Shown here in pieces: positions 33,652 through 42,611 of a stretch of 48,073 bases of DNA. A program made the translations under genes and the position numbers. A model generated the notes under the pieces. That model was not told the DNA's origin. It worked only from the letters and a program-made list of their open reading frames with translations, and ran no database searches. This DNA comes from Polaromonas sp. Lineage in GTDB: Bacteria > Pseudomonadota > Gammaproteobacteria > Burkholderiales > Burkholderiaceae_C. The DNA lies in contig NZ_JADMJK010000054.1 of the NCBI RefSeq assembly GCF_018780625.1, positions 77,437-125,509 of the forward strand, given 5' to 3'. The stretch's first letter is position 1; each line of letters starts with the position of its first letter.

Positions 33652-33678
33652 ACACTGATGTCATAGTGACATTAGTGT
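33652..33678. promoter_or_regulatory. TetR-type operator, 27-base inverted repeat
   Basis: Two 12-base arms, ACACTGATGTCA and TGACATTAGTGT, are separated by TAG and differ at only one pair. The element lies 40 bases upstream of the monooxygenase start codon. This form (long, nearly perfect, short spacer) is typical of TetR operators, and the operon encodes its own TetR. Confidence 0.7.
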
Positions 33679-33895
33679 TTACTATTACTGAATGACTTTC
33701 GCCAATTAAATTAAATTAGACACTTATCGAAAAAATGTCTTTAAAATTTGACTGACAAGAAAATTCAGATTGAAGTGAAATCACGGCGATTCTTGCCATC
33801 CCTGCAAACTATCGATTCAAGGGCAGCCGCTGATGCCTGCGTCAATATCCACTCAATGCCAACTTGGCACAACCAGCCCCAGAGGAGACCACAAC

Positions 33896-34453
33896 ATGAC
33901 CCCATCATCCCTTTACGATATTTCGCTGCAACGCCTGAACGGAGATGCCGCCACGCTGGCCGAGCATGCCGGCCAGGTTCTGCTGATCGTGAACGTGGCC
34001 TCGAAATGCGGTTTGACCCCGCAATACGCTGGCCTGGAGCAGCTGCATGCGAGCTACGCAGAGCAAGGGCTGCGTGTGCTGGGGTTTCCGTGCAACGACT
34101 TTGGCGCGCAGGAGCCTGGCACCGAAGCGGAGATCCAGAATTTCTGCCAGTCGAACTACGGGGTGCAATTCCCCATGTACGGCAAGCTCAGCATTAACAG
34201 CGAGCCACGCCATCCGCTGTATGCGCACCTGATTGCAGCCCAACCCAAGGCCGGCGCATCCGGCAGCGACAAGCTTCACAGTACGCTGGCGCAGCATGGA
34301 TTGCTGCCCCAGCATGAAACCGACGTGATGTGGAACTTCGAGAAGTTCCTGATTGGCCGTGATGGCCAGGTGCTGGCCCGCTACGCGCCGGACGTGACGC
34401 CTGAAAATGCAGCACTGGTGGCAGACATTGATGCTGCGCTGGCAGCCCGGTAA
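33896..34453 (+). CDS. glutathione peroxidase (BtuE-like)
   Basis: The 185-aa protein has the thioredoxin-fold GPx layout: peroxidatic C38 in VNVASKCGLTPQY and the WNFEKFLIGRDG segment that supplies the Trp and Asn. At the position of the usual catalytic Gln (GFPCNQFG) it has Asp: GFPCNDFG, D68. BtuE of enteric bacteria is the nearest relative I know. It should reduce peroxides with a thiol donor in the cytoplasm. The start at 33896 is supported by AGAGGAGACC upstream. It is monocistronic, pointing towards the panD operon but 316 bases before it. It is likely a stress gene without a link to the catabolic genes. Confidence 0.85.
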   Translation: MTPSSLYDISLQRLNGDAATLAEHAGQVLLIVNVASKCGLTPQYAGLEQLHASYAEQGLRVLGFPCNDFGAQEPGTEAEIQNFCQSNYGVQFPMYGKLSINSEPRHPLYAHLIAAQPKAGASGSDKLHSTLAQHGLLPQHETDVMWNFEKFLIGRDGQVLARYAPDVTPENAALVADIDAALAAR

Positions 34454-34769
34454 ACGATGTTCATCTGGCTTGACCACGCTCACCGCAGCAGACACGGTGG
34501 TTGCAAATGCTGCTAGGTCGCACGGGTATATCGTGCTCGATTCTGGCTGCAGGTAGTGCGCATCCCCGGTCATTGACAAAGCGTTAACAGAGGAGATGGC
34601 CATCGGATCAGCGCCAGCCGGTCCACTCGGGTTAGCACATGGGAGCGGTCAGGCGCCGGCGCAAGCAATGCTAGGATGCCAGCGACTTTGAAAGTCGCAA
34701 GGTCCATGTGAAGTATTTTCAAACGGATGCCGTGCAGCGTTCGAATCATTAAACCCAACAGACACAACC
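34454..34769. other. intergenic region upstream of panD
   Basis: This 316-base gap contains no credible gene. It must carry the promoter of the panD-bio operon. A TTGACA at about 34572 is not followed by a good -10. The palindrome at 34682-34698 is the only clear element. Confidence 0.5.
34682..34698. promoter_or_regulatory. perfect 17-base palindrome upstream of panD
   Basis: Arms GCGACTTT and AAAGTCGC flank one central base. It lies 72 bases before the panD ATG. It does not resemble the BirA operator. It could be an operator or leader hairpin for the operon. Confidence 0.4.
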
Positions 34770-35150
34770 ATGTTCCGAACCCTGCTCAAATCCAAGATCC
34801 ATCGCGTTGCGGTCACACACTGCGAGCTGCATTACGAGGGCTCGTGCGCCATTGACGAGAACCTCCTGGAAGCGGCCAACATCGTCGAGAACGAGCAGAT
34901 ACATATCTGGAACATCAACAACGGCGAGCGCTTCATCACCTACGCCATCAAGGGCGAGCGCGGGTCGGGCATGATTTCGGTCAACGGCTCGGCCGCGCGC
35001 CGCGCCTCCAACGGCGACCTGCTCATCATTGCCGCCTTTGCCCAGGTGCCGGGCGATCAGGTGGCGGAGCACGAGCCGCAACTGGTGTTCGTGGACGACC
35101 AAAACCGCCAGACCGCGTTGCGCCATAAGGTGCCGACGCAGCAGCTGTGA
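34770..35150 (+). CDS. panD: aspartate 1-decarboxylase
   Basis: The 126-aa proenzyme is the normal size for PanD and contains the self-cleavage site E23-G24-S25 (HYEGSCAID) from which the pyruvoyl group is formed. K9 and R54-region residues typical of the active site are also seen. It converts L-aspartate to beta-alanine for pantothenate and CoA synthesis in the cytoplasm. Its stop overlaps the start of the bioA frame (GTGATG). It heads an unbroken gene run through bioAFDB, a P450 and two pterin genes. Confidence 0.95.
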   Translation: MFRTLLKSKIHRVAVTHCELHYEGSCAIDENLLEAANIVENEQIHIWNINNGERFITYAIKGERGSGMISVNGSAARRASNGDLLIIAAFAQVPGDQVAEHEPQLVFVDDQNRQTALRHKVPTQQL

Positions 35151-36562
35151 TGCCAGGCGCCGGCGGCATGTCCGCCACGTCCCTCTCCCGGCGCAGCCTG
35201 GCAGCGGTCTGGCACCCGTGCACGCAGATGCAGCGCGCCGCCAGCGTGCCGCCCCTGGGCATCGTGCGCGGCGAAGGCCCCTGGCTGTTCGACGACGCCG
35301 GCCAGCGCTACTTCGACACCAGCAGTTCCTGGTGGGTCAACCTGTTCGGCCACGCCGATGCGCGCATCAATGCGGCGCTGAAGGACCAGCTCGACACGCT
35401 GCCGCACGTGATGCTCGCCGGCTGCACCCATGCGCCGGCCGTCGAGCTGGCCGAGCGGCTTTCGGCGCTGACGGGCGGCGTGCTCGGGCACTGCTTTTTC
35501 GCCAGCGACGGTGCCTCGGCGGTCGAGATTGCGCTGAAGATGAGCTTTCACCACTGGCTCAACCGGGGACGACCGGCCAAGCGCGAGTTCGTCTGCTTGC
35601 GCCAGGGCTACCACGGCGAAACCCTGGGCGCGTTGGCCGTCACCGACGTGGCGGTGTTCCGCGACGCCTACGACCCGCTCCTGATGCGCTCGCACCAGGT
35701 GATGTCGCCCGACGCCCGCCAAGCGCTGCCGGGCGAGTCCGCCACCGATGTCGCGCTGCGCGCCGCCGCGGCTCTAGAGGCCCTGCTGGCCGAGCGTCAT
35801 GAGCACATTGCCGCCCTGATTCTCGAACCCCTGGTGCAGGGCGCCACCGGCATGGCGATGCACGACCCAGCCTACCTGCGCGCCGCGCGCGCACTGTGCG
35901 ACGAGTACGAGGTGCTCCTGATTGCCGACGAAATTGCCGTGGGCTGCGGGCGCACCGGCACCTTTTTTGCGTTCGAGCAGGCGACACTGCCGGGCCAGAG
36001 CCTTATCTGGCCCGACCTGGTGTGCCTGTCCAAGGGCATCAGCGGCGGCTACCTGCCGCTCTACTTGGTGCTCTCGCAGGGCCGCGTCTATGAAGCCTTC
36101 CTGGACGACGACGTGGCGCGCGGCTTTTTGCATTCACACTCCTACACCGGCAATGCGCTGGCCTGCCGCGCGGCGCTGGCCGTGCTGGACCGCTTCGAGC
36201 AGGACGATGTGCTGGCGCGCAACCGGGAGCGCGCCAAGCTGTTGACTAAAGCGTTGGAGCCACTACAAACCGATGCACGCATCGAGCACTTCCGCCAGAT
36301 CGGCATGATCTGGGCCTTTGATGTGCGCGAGCCCTTTCTTGGCGCACGCTTTGCCGAGCGCTTCCACCTGGCCGGGCGCGAACGCGAACTGCTGATCCGC
36401 CCGATCGGCCGCACCGTGTACCTGATGCCGCCTTATGTGCTGACGGGCGAGCTGTCGGCCTGGCTGGCCGGGCGCCTGCTGGCCACGCTGGACGATGTCC
36501 TGAGCCAAGCCTTCACGGATCCTGACCATGCTGATAGACCACCTGAACCGCCAACGGCTTGA
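35150..36562 (+). CDS. bioA: adenosylmethionine-8-amino-7-oxononanoate aminotransferase
   Basis: The 470-aa protein is a fold-type I PLP aminotransferase with BioA features: W-H-P-C-T-Q near the N-terminus, SSSWWVNLFGH, YHGETLGALAVTD, DEIAVGCGRTG, and the PLP lysine K295 in LSKGISGG. It converts KAPA to DAPA with SAM as amino donor. Three starts are possible: GTG 35147, ATG 35150 (one-base overlap with panD) and ATG 35168; I give the second. It overlaps bioF by 35 bases. Confidence 0.95.
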   Translation: MPGAGGMSATSLSRRSLAAVWHPCTQMQRAASVPPLGIVRGEGPWLFDDAGQRYFDTSSSWWVNLFGHADARINAALKDQLDTLPHVMLAGCTHAPAVELAERLSALTGGVLGHCFFASDGASAVEIALKMSFHHWLNRGRPAKREFVCLRQGYHGETLGALAVTDVAVFRDAYDPLLMRSHQVMSPDARQALPGESATDVALRAAAALEALLAERHEHIAALILEPLVQGATGMAMHDPAYLRAARALCDEYEVLLIADEIAVGCGRTGTFFAFEQATLPGQSLIWPDLVCLSKGISGGYLPLYLVLSQGRVYEAFLDDDVARGFLHSHSYTGNALACRAALAVLDRFEQDDVLARNRERAKLLTKALEPLQTDARIEHFRQIGMIWAFDVREPFLGARFAERFHLAGRERELLIRPIGRTVYLMPPYVLTGELSAWLAGRLLATLDDVLSQAFTDPDHADRPPEPPTA

Positions 36563-37745
36563 GCGCCAGGCCCAGGGCCTCACGCGCCAGCGCCGCATCG
36601 CCGAGTCGCCGTGCGCGCCGCGCCAGGAGGTCAGCTGCGGCGGCCAGCCAGCGCGTGAAATGCTGGTCTTTGGCAGCAACGACTATCTTGGCCTGGCGAA
36701 TCACCCGGCCTTGGTCGAAGCACTGGCCGAAGGCGCGCGCCAGTTCGGCACAGGCAGCGGCGCCTCGCACCTGATCAGCGGCCACTCGCGCGCCCATGCC
36801 GCACTCGAGGAGGACCTGGCCGCCTGGCTGGCGCCCTGCATTCCGGATGCTCAAGCGCTGTACTTCTGCACTGGTTTCCTGGCCAACATGGCGCTGCTCA
36901 CCGCGCTGGGCGACGCCAGCGCCACGATCTTTGCCGACAAGCTCAACCACGCTTCGCTGGTTGACGGCGCCCTGCTGGCCAAGGCGCCGATGCAGCGCTA
37001 TGCCCACAAGAACCTCACAGTGCTCGAGCGCCAACTCGAACGCTGCATGACACCGATCAAACTGATCGTGACCGATGCGGTCTTCAGCATGGACGGCGAC
37101 ATGGCCGACTTGCCGGCGCTCCTGGCGCTGGCCGAGCGCTTCGACGCCTGGCTGATCGTCGATGACGCCCATGGCTTTGGCGTGCTCGGCGCCCAAGGCC
37201 AGGGCGCCCTGGGACACTTCGGCCTGCGCAGCGAGCGCCTGATCTACATGGGCACGCTGGGCAAGGCGGCCGGTGTGGGCGGCGCCTTTGTGGCTGCGCA
37301 CCCAAGCATCATCGACTGGCTGGTGCAGTCCGCCCGCGCCTACATCTACACCACCGCCGCGCCGCCCGCCGTGGCCCATGCCCTGCGCGAGAGCCTACGC
37401 CTCATCCAGAGCGTCGAGGGCGATCAGCGGCGCGTGCAACTGCAGCAGCGCATCACCGAGCTACGCACCGGGCTTGCTACTCTTATCGCCGCGCATCCGG
37501 CGCTGGAGTGGCGGCTGGCCGATTCCCGCACCGCGATCCAGCCGCTGATCGTGAACAGAAACGAAGCCGCGTTGGCGCTGATGGCCGCGCTCGATGCGCA
37601 GGGTCTGTGGGTGCCGGCCATCCGCCCGCCCACGGTGCCGGTCGGCACTGCCCGGCTGCGCATCACTTTGAGCGCTTCGCACACTGCCGAGGATGTTGAG
37701 CTGCTGGTCCAAGGCCTGGCGCTGGCCGCACGGCAAATGTCATGA
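36528..37745 (+). CDS. bioF: 8-amino-7-oxononanoate synthase
   Basis: The 405-aa alpha-oxoamine synthase has the PLP lysine K246 in GTLGKAAGVGG, the DDAHGFGVLG motif and FGSNDYLGLANHP. It condenses pimeloyl thioester with alanine to KAPA. The gene overlaps bioA by 35 bases and bioD by 4, so the operon is tightly packed. The N-terminus of about 40 residues is longer than in E. coli BioF. Confidence 0.95.
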   Translation: MLIDHLNRQRLERQAQGLTRQRRIAESPCAPRQEVSCGGQPAREMLVFGSNDYLGLANHPALVEALAEGARQFGTGSGASHLISGHSRAHAALEEDLAAWLAPCIPDAQALYFCTGFLANMALLTALGDASATIFADKLNHASLVDGALLAKAPMQRYAHKNLTVLERQLERCMTPIKLIVTDAVFSMDGDMADLPALLALAERFDAWLIVDDAHGFGVLGAQGQGALGHFGLRSERLIYMGTLGKAAGVGGAFVAAHPSIIDWLVQSARAYIYTTAAPPAVAHALRESLRLIQSVEGDQRRVQLQQRITELRTGLATLIAAHPALEWRLADSRTAIQPLIVNRNEAALALMAALDAQGLWVPAIRPPTVPVGTARLRITLSASHTAEDVELLVQGLALAARQMS

Positions 37746-38545
37746 ATATGGGCATGATCCCTTCCCACCCCACGCCTTTCCTTATGCCGTTGCAGCCATC
37801 GCACCCGCTGCATGGCTGCTTTGTCACCGGCACCGACACGGCCGTAGGCAAGACCCAGGTCAGCGCGGCGCTGCTGCACTGGTGCGCCCAGCAGGGCTGG
37901 CGCAGCGCGGGCTTCAAACCCGTGGCGGCCGGCACCACGCGCATCGACGGCCAGAGCGTCAATGAGGATGTGCAGGCCTTGCGCCAAGCCGGCTCGGCGC
38001 GACTCACCGATGCCGAAGTCGGTCCGCTGCAGTTCGAGGCCGCCTGCGCGCCGCAGATTGCCGCCGTCCTGGAGGACCGGTCCATTGACCCGGCGACGAT
38101 TCTGTCCGCCGCCCGCCATCTGGCTAGATGTGCCGATGTCGTCGTGGTCGAAGGCGTGGGCGGGTTCTGCGTGCCGCTCGGCCCCGACTGGGACACGGCC
38201 GACCTGGCAGTAGCCATAGGCCTGCCAGTGATTCTGGTGGTCGGCCTGCGCCTGGGCTGCATCAGCCATGCGCTGCTCACGGCCGAGGCAATTCGAGCGC
38301 GTGGCTTGCCGCTGGCCGGCTGGATTGCCAATACCGTTGACCCCGACATGGCGCACCGCGAAGGCAACCTGGCCAGCCTGCGCCATGAAATGACGCGCCG
38401 CCACCAGGCGCCCTGCCTGGGTGTGCTGCCCTGGCTGGACGCGCCGAAACCCGCCGCCGTGGCAGCCCATCTGGACGCTACGGCCCTTCACAGGGTGTTT
38501 GACCACACGCCCTTGCCTTCCTCCTGCCTACTTGAGAGCACCTGA
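37742..38545 (+). CDS. bioD: dethiobiotin synthetase
   Basis: The 267-aa protein has the P-loop GTDTAVGKT at residues 30-38, the substrate-handling lysine in SAGFKPVAAG and VVVVEGVGGF. It closes the ureido ring of dethiobiotin with CO2 and ATP. An N-terminal extension of about 20 residues before GCFVTGTDT suggests that a later start, ATG 37784, is also possible; the ATG at 37742 overlaps bioF by 4 bases. A long tail beyond the core makes it bigger than the usual ~225 aa. Confidence 0.93.
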   Translation: MNMGMIPSHPTPFLMPLQPSHPLHGCFVTGTDTAVGKTQVSAALLHWCAQQGWRSAGFKPVAAGTTRIDGQSVNEDVQALRQAGSARLTDAEVGPLQFEAACAPQIAAVLEDRSIDPATILSAARHLARCADVVVVEGVGGFCVPLGPDWDTADLAVAIGLPVILVVGLRLGCISHALLTAEAIRARGLPLAGWIANTVDPDMAHREGNLASLRHEMTRRHQAPCLGVLPWLDAPKPAAVAAHLDATALHRVFDHTPLPSSCLLEST

Positions 38546-39589
38546 ATGACAACCGCTGCCACTATTGCCACCATTGACGTTTCCTCCCTGCGCCGCACCT
38601 CTGTGCCTTCGAACGCCCCGCCAGCGCCGCTGCGCTGGTCGGTCGCGGATGTGGCCGCCCTGTACGAGCTGCCGTTCATGGACCTGCTGTTTCAAGCCCA
38701 GCAGGTCCATCGTGCGCACTTCGATGCCAGCGAGGTGCAGCTCTCGACACTGCTGTCGATCAAGACCGGCGGCTGCGCCGAGGACTGCGGCTACTGCCCG
38801 CAGGCGGCCAGCGCCGACAGCGGTGTCGAAGCGACCAAGCTGATGCCGCTCAATGAGGTCATGGCCGCCGCGCAGGCCGCCAGGGACCAGGGCGCCACCC
38901 GCTTTTGCATGGGCGCTGCCTGGCGCAGCCCGAAGGAGCGCGACATGGACTGCGTGACCGAGATGGTGCGCGGCGTGCGCTCGCTGGGCCTGGAGACGTG
39001 CATGACGCTGGGCATGCTGCAGGCTAGCCAAGCGCAGGCCTTGAAGGACGCCGGCCTGGATTATTACAACCACAACCTGGACAGCGCCCCCGAGTTCTAC
39101 GGCAGCGTCATTACCACCCGCACCTACCAGGACCGCCTGGACACCTTGGGCCATGTGCGCCAGGCCGGCATCAACGTGTGCTGCGGCGGCATCGTCGGCA
39201 TGGGCGAGAGCCGGCTCGAGCGCGCCGGCCTGATCGCGCAGTTGGCCAACCTCGAGCCGTATCCTGAATCGGTGCCGATCAACAACCTCGTGCCGGTGCC
39301 CGGCACGCCGCTGGCGGACACGCCGCTGCTGGACCCGTTCGAGTTCGTACGAACGATTGCCGTGGCGCGCATCACCATGCCGCTGGCCATGGTGCGCCTG
39401 TCGGCCGGGCGCGAGCAGATGGATGAAAGCCAGCAGGCGCTGTGCCTGCTGGCGGGCGCCAACTCGATCTTCTACGGCGACAAGCTGCTCACCACCAGCA
39501 ACCCGCAAGCCGACCGCGACCGCCAGCTGTTTGACCGGCTGGGCATCAAAGCCCAGGGCGCCCGCCCGGCAGCCCATCCAGCGCCGTGA
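38546..39589 (+). CDS. bioB: biotin synthase (radical SAM)
   Basis: The 347-aa protein has the radical-SAM cluster motif C77-x3-C81-x2-C84 ([12 protein letters not shown]) and further BioB blocks: [38 protein letters not shown] and [13 protein letters not shown]. It inserts sulphur into dethiobiotin using a 4Fe-4S cluster and a 2Fe-2S cluster. The start follows the bioD stop immediately with no gap, and its stop overlaps the P450 start by 4 bases (GTGA). Confidence 0.96.
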   Translation: MTTAATIATIDVSSLRRTSVPSNAPPAPLRWSVADVAALYELPFMDLLFQAQQVHRAHFDASEVQLSTLLSIKTGGCAEDCGYCPQAASADSGVEATKLMPLNEVMAAAQAARDQGATRFCMGAAWRSPKERDMDCVTEMVRGVRSLGLETCMTLGMLQASQAQALKDAGLDYYNHNLDSAPEFYGSVITTRTYQDRLDTLGHVRQAGINVCCGGIVGMGESRLERAGLIAQLANLEPYPESVPINNLVPVPGTPLADTPLLDPFEFVRTIAVARITMPLAMVRLSAGREQMDESQQALCLLAGANSIFYGDKLLTTSNPQADRDRQLFDRLGIKAQGARPAAHPAP

Positions 39590-40932
39590 CCATGCGCGCG
39601 GTCAACAGGAGCGCGGACCCGATGCCGCCCGCGTTGGAGCGGCCCCTTATGGATGCCGCGTTTCTGGCCAATCCCTACCCGACCTACCGGGCCTTGCGCG
39701 AAGCCGGCCCGATCCACTGGCGCGAGGAGTTCTTTGGCGGCGCCTGGCTGGTGACGCGCCATACCGATGTCGAGCTGGTGCTCAAGGACCCGCGCTTTTC
39801 GGCGAAACGCACCGGGTCTTGGGTCAAGGACCGCGAGGACGCGCCGGGCGAGTTCAAGGGATTTCAAGCGCTGTTTGCCCGGGCGCTGCTGTTTTTGGAT
39901 GCACCCGACCACCCGCGCATCCGCAAGGTGCTCAATGCCGGGTTTCGGCCCGAGATCCTCCAGGGGCTCGCGCCTCACATCGAGCGGGTAGCGGGCGAGT
40001 TGCTGGACCGGGTGGCGCACCAAGAGACGTTTGACTTCATCGAGGCTGTGGCCCGGCCGCTGCCGGTGCGGGTGATGGCGCTGCTGCTGGGCATCGAGCA
40101 ACCCGATGACGACTTCATGGCCTGGTCGGAGCACCTGGCGAGCTTCATCGGCGAGCCGCAGCCAACGCGCGCGCAGGCGAGAAGCGCGCAAACCAGCCTG
40201 CTGGCGATGGGCCTGTATTTCGAGTCGCTGCTGGCACTCAGGCGGAAAACGCCGGGCGACGACCTGGTCAGCCGTCTGGCGCAGGCCCAGGCCAGGGGCG
40301 AGATCGAGGGCGGCGCCGAGCTGCTCGCGCAGTGCGCGATGCTGCTGTTCGCTGGCCACGAGACCACGCGCCACCTGCTGGGTAGCAGCGTGCACGCGCT
40401 GCTCTCGCATCCGGCGCAGTGGCAGCGCCTGGTGCGCGAGCCTACGCTGCTGCCCGGCGCCGTGCGCGAGCTGCTGCGCTTTGAAAGCCCCGTGCAGTAC
40501 ACCGGGCGGCGCGTGGCGACCGATATGGTGCTGCACGGTGTGCAGCTGCGCCGGGGCGAGCTGGTGCTGGCAATGATCGGCGCAGCCAGCCGTGACCCGG
40601 CGCGCTACCCAGACCCCGATGTGCTGGACATCACACGCTGCCACGGCCCGTCGCTCGCCTTTGGCTCGGGCCCGCATGTGTGCATCGGCGCGGCGCTCAC
40701 GCTCTTGGAGGCCCGGATCGTGCTGGGCCAGCTGCTTGACCGCTGGCCCGGCCTGAGCCTGGCCGAGGCCGCGCCGCGCTGGGGCGACACGCCCGCTTAC
40801 CGGGGGCTAGTGGCGCTGCCGCTGCGACGACGGCCGGCACATGATGACCATTGGGCAAGTCAACCACAGCTCGATGCCATTGGCACAGAGGCTCGCCGGG
40901 CTACAGCATTAGCGACACAGGTGCACTCATGA
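39586..40932 (+). CDS. cytochrome P450 in the biotin operon (BioI-like position)
   Basis: This 448-aa protein is a standard soluble P450: I-helix AGHETT at 256-261, ExxR at E295/R298 and heme motif [10 protein letters not shown] with C366. The start is GTG at 39586 (overlapping bioB by 4) or ATG at 39592. In Bacillus, BioI is a P450 in the bio operon that cleaves acyl-ACP to pimeloyl-ACP. This gene has the same place here, coupled to bioB, with panD and pterin genes around it, so a pimelate-forming or related role is attractive, but the sequence does not prove it. A C-terminal tail of about 30 residues after the core is not typical. Confidence 0.9.
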   Translation: MTMRAVNRSADPMPPALERPLMDAAFLANPYPTYRALREAGPIHWREEFFGGAWLVTRHTDVELVLKDPRFSAKRTGSWVKDREDAPGEFKGFQALFARALLFLDAPDHPRIRKVLNAGFRPEILQGLAPHIERVAGELLDRVAHQETFDFIEAVARPLPVRVMALLLGIEQPDDDFMAWSEHLASFIGEPQPTRAQARSAQTSLLAMGLYFESLLALRRKTPGDDLVSRLAQAQARGEIEGGAELLAQCAMLLFAGHETTRHLLGSSVHALLSHPAQWQRLVREPTLLPGAVRELLRFESPVQYTGRRVATDMVLHGVQLRRGELVLAMIGAASRDPARYPDPDVLDITRCHGPSLAFGSGPHVCIGAALTLLEARIVLGQLLDRWPGLSLAEAAPRWGDTPAYRGLVALPLRRRPAHDDHWASQPQLDAIGTEARRATALATQVHS

Positions 40933-41696
40933 CCCGAACTGCACTTGTCACGGGCGGAGCAAAACGAATCGGCCGAGCCATCAGCCTGCGCCTGGCCGCC
41001 GAGGGCTACGGCGTCATCATCCATTACCTGAACAGCGAGGCTGACGCCGAAAAGACCCGGGACGATTGCCTGGCGGCCGGAGCCCGCATGGCAAGGATCA
41101 TTCGCAGCGATCTTTCAAAACAGCACGACAGGCATCAGCTGTTGGACCGGGCCACCGAGATGGCTGGAGCCGTCAATTTGCTGGTTAACAGCGCATCGCT
41201 GTTTAACTATGACGAGGCAAGCACATTCGTCGACGAGCGCCTGACAGACCACCTGCAAACCAACTACCTGGCGCCGGTCGAACTGACCATGGCCATGCAC
41301 AGGATGGCCAGTGCTTCAAAGCCGGACAGCTTGAGCCATGTGGTGACGCTACTTGACCAAAAGGTGTTTAATCTGAACACAGACTACATGACCTACACAC
41401 TCGCCAAGCTCGCCAGTCATTCGTCCATCCGCTATCTGGCGCAATGCTGTGCGCCCGTTATGCGAGTCAATGCAATTGCGCCGGGGCTTACCTTTGTCAG
41501 TGGGGAAATGAATCAGGAAGATTTCATCAACGCACACCGGATCGCCGCGCTCGGACGGTCCAGTACCGCAGAAGACATCGCTGCGTCGGTCGTGCTGCTC
41601 GATGAATCGCGCTCCATCACTGGCCAGACCCTGGTTGTCGACGGCGGCCAGCATCTGGTACCGCGTGCGCGCGACGTGGCGTTTGAGACGCGATGA
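40929..41696 (+). CDS. folM: FolM-like dihydromonapterin/pteridine reductase (SDR)
   Basis: The 255-aa SDR has the pteridine-reductase variant of the cofactor motif, TGGAKRIG (8-15; R13 in place of the usual small residue), and YTLAK at 156-160. The block LLDQKVFNLN just before it is typical of FolM-type proteins. FolM reduces dihydromonapterin or dihydrofolate with NADPH. ATG 40929 overlaps the P450 stop by 4 bases, and its stop overlaps the next gene by 4 bases. The pairing with a FolB-like gene supports pterin metabolism. Base composition is lower in GC than in the bio genes. Confidence 0.82.
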   Translation: MTRTALVTGGAKRIGRAISLRLAAEGYGVIIHYLNSEADAEKTRDDCLAAGARMARIIRSDLSKQHDRHQLLDRATEMAGAVNLLVNSASLFNYDEASTFVDERLTDHLQTNYLAPVELTMAMHRMASASKPDSLSHVVTLLDQKVFNLNTDYMTYTLAKLASHSSIRYLAQCCAPVMRVNAIAPGLTFVSGEMNQEDFINAHRIAALGRSSTAEDIAASVVLLDESRSITGQTLVVDGGQHLVPRARDVAFETR

Positions 41697-42067
41697 TGGA
41701 AAAGTGGATTCGCCTAGAGGGCTTAAGGCTCGCTGTTTCCATCGGCATCCACGATTTTGAGCGAATCGGCCCGCAGCCTTACAAGCTCGACATCGGTCTT
41801 CGGCTGGTTGACCACTACCGCACAATAAACGATTCCATCTCGGAGACGGTGGACTATGACAAGCTGAGATCGAGTGTGACAACGCACCTGGAATCGAGGC
41901 ATTTTAATCTTCAGGAAACCGTCATCCAGAACGTGGTCGGACTGTGTTTCGCGCTGGACAACAGAGTCATTGCCGTTGATATCAAGACATCCAAGACCTC
42001 TGTTTACCCTGACTGCGACGCGGTTGGACTGCACTATGTGCTCAATCGGGATGAATGGAACCTGTAA
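41693..42067 (+). CDS. folB: dihydroneopterin aldolase (FolB/FolX family)
   Basis: The 124-aa protein is the size of FolB and keeps the catalytic region: E23 in GIHDFER, Y55 in VDYDKL, E75 in LQETVI and K101 in IKTSKTSVYPD. FolB cleaves dihydroneopterin; FolX epimerises dihydroneopterin triphosphate, so the exact activity is open. It lies directly after the FolM-like gene, a pair that would make a tetrahydropterin. It is the last gene of the panD-bio-P450-pterin operon. Confidence 0.85.
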   Translation: MMEKWIRLEGLRLAVSIGIHDFERIGPQPYKLDIGLRLVDHYRTINDSISETVDYDKLRSSVTTHLESRHFNLQETVIQNVVGLCFALDNRVIAVDIKTSKTSVYPDCDAVGLHYVLNRDEWNL

Positions 42068-42090
42068 CCTACATTTGTTTAACCAATGAG

Positions 42091-42110
42091 GCTTACAAAT
42101 TAATGTAAGC
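42091..42110. terminator. weak hairpin after the operon
   Basis: Arms GCTTACA and TGTAAGC enclose AATTAA, 24 bases after the folB stop, followed by AAATTTTG. The stem is AT-rich and the T run short. It is a possible weak terminator. Confidence 0.3.
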
Positions 42111-42611
42111 AAATTTTGTAAACACCTTTAGAGGCTGACCCCCAATGGGCACATGTCGACGCCATTCACTTCACCACGACATCCTCCAAATCAACCACCT
42201 TCAGTAGATAAGGTGTTGGCGCCGATCTTAGATTGAGCAATACCATAAACATTGATGAACGGACAGCTGCGGCCTATCTGGAATCCTCCGGCTCAAGGAA
42301 CCTGAAGGCCCCAACAGTGCAACGGCTCACCTTGCACTTACCGTGGCCGAGGGCAGGCGATCCTGCGTCACGTCTGCTTTTCACAGCCGCCCTGCGCGGA
42401 CTTACCGTGCCCGACAAAACATCGATGCGGATGAGGTTCTGATCGGTCAGTGGTGGAGATCGCAGCCGGTAGAAAACGATTGCAGGCTGCTCATTTTTGA
42501 GCTCAAAAGTTAGCAGGTCAACTACGAACCAGGCTCAAAGCCCGTTGCATTGTCTTTTGATCCTGGATTTATAAGCTTTTCCTTGGTAGCTCATAACTTC
42601 AAAGTTTTGAG
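42111..42611. other. non-coding or decayed DNA
   Basis: This 501-base stretch between folB and the remnant below shows no gene I trust. A 69-aa frame at 42233-42442 begins with TTG and has no recognised domain. Base composition is mixed, as expected for decayed accessory DNA. Confidence 0.4.

Noticed and set aside
42075-42124. TTGTTTAACC, GGCTTACAA and TTGTAAACA near the end of the vitamin operon look like BirA half-sites
   Set aside because: They lie after folB, not before panD, and the order and spacing differ from a BirA operator. AT-rich chance is more likely.
42233-42442. 69-aa frame starting with TTG
   Set aside because: No ribosome site and no domain; probably chance in decayed DNA.
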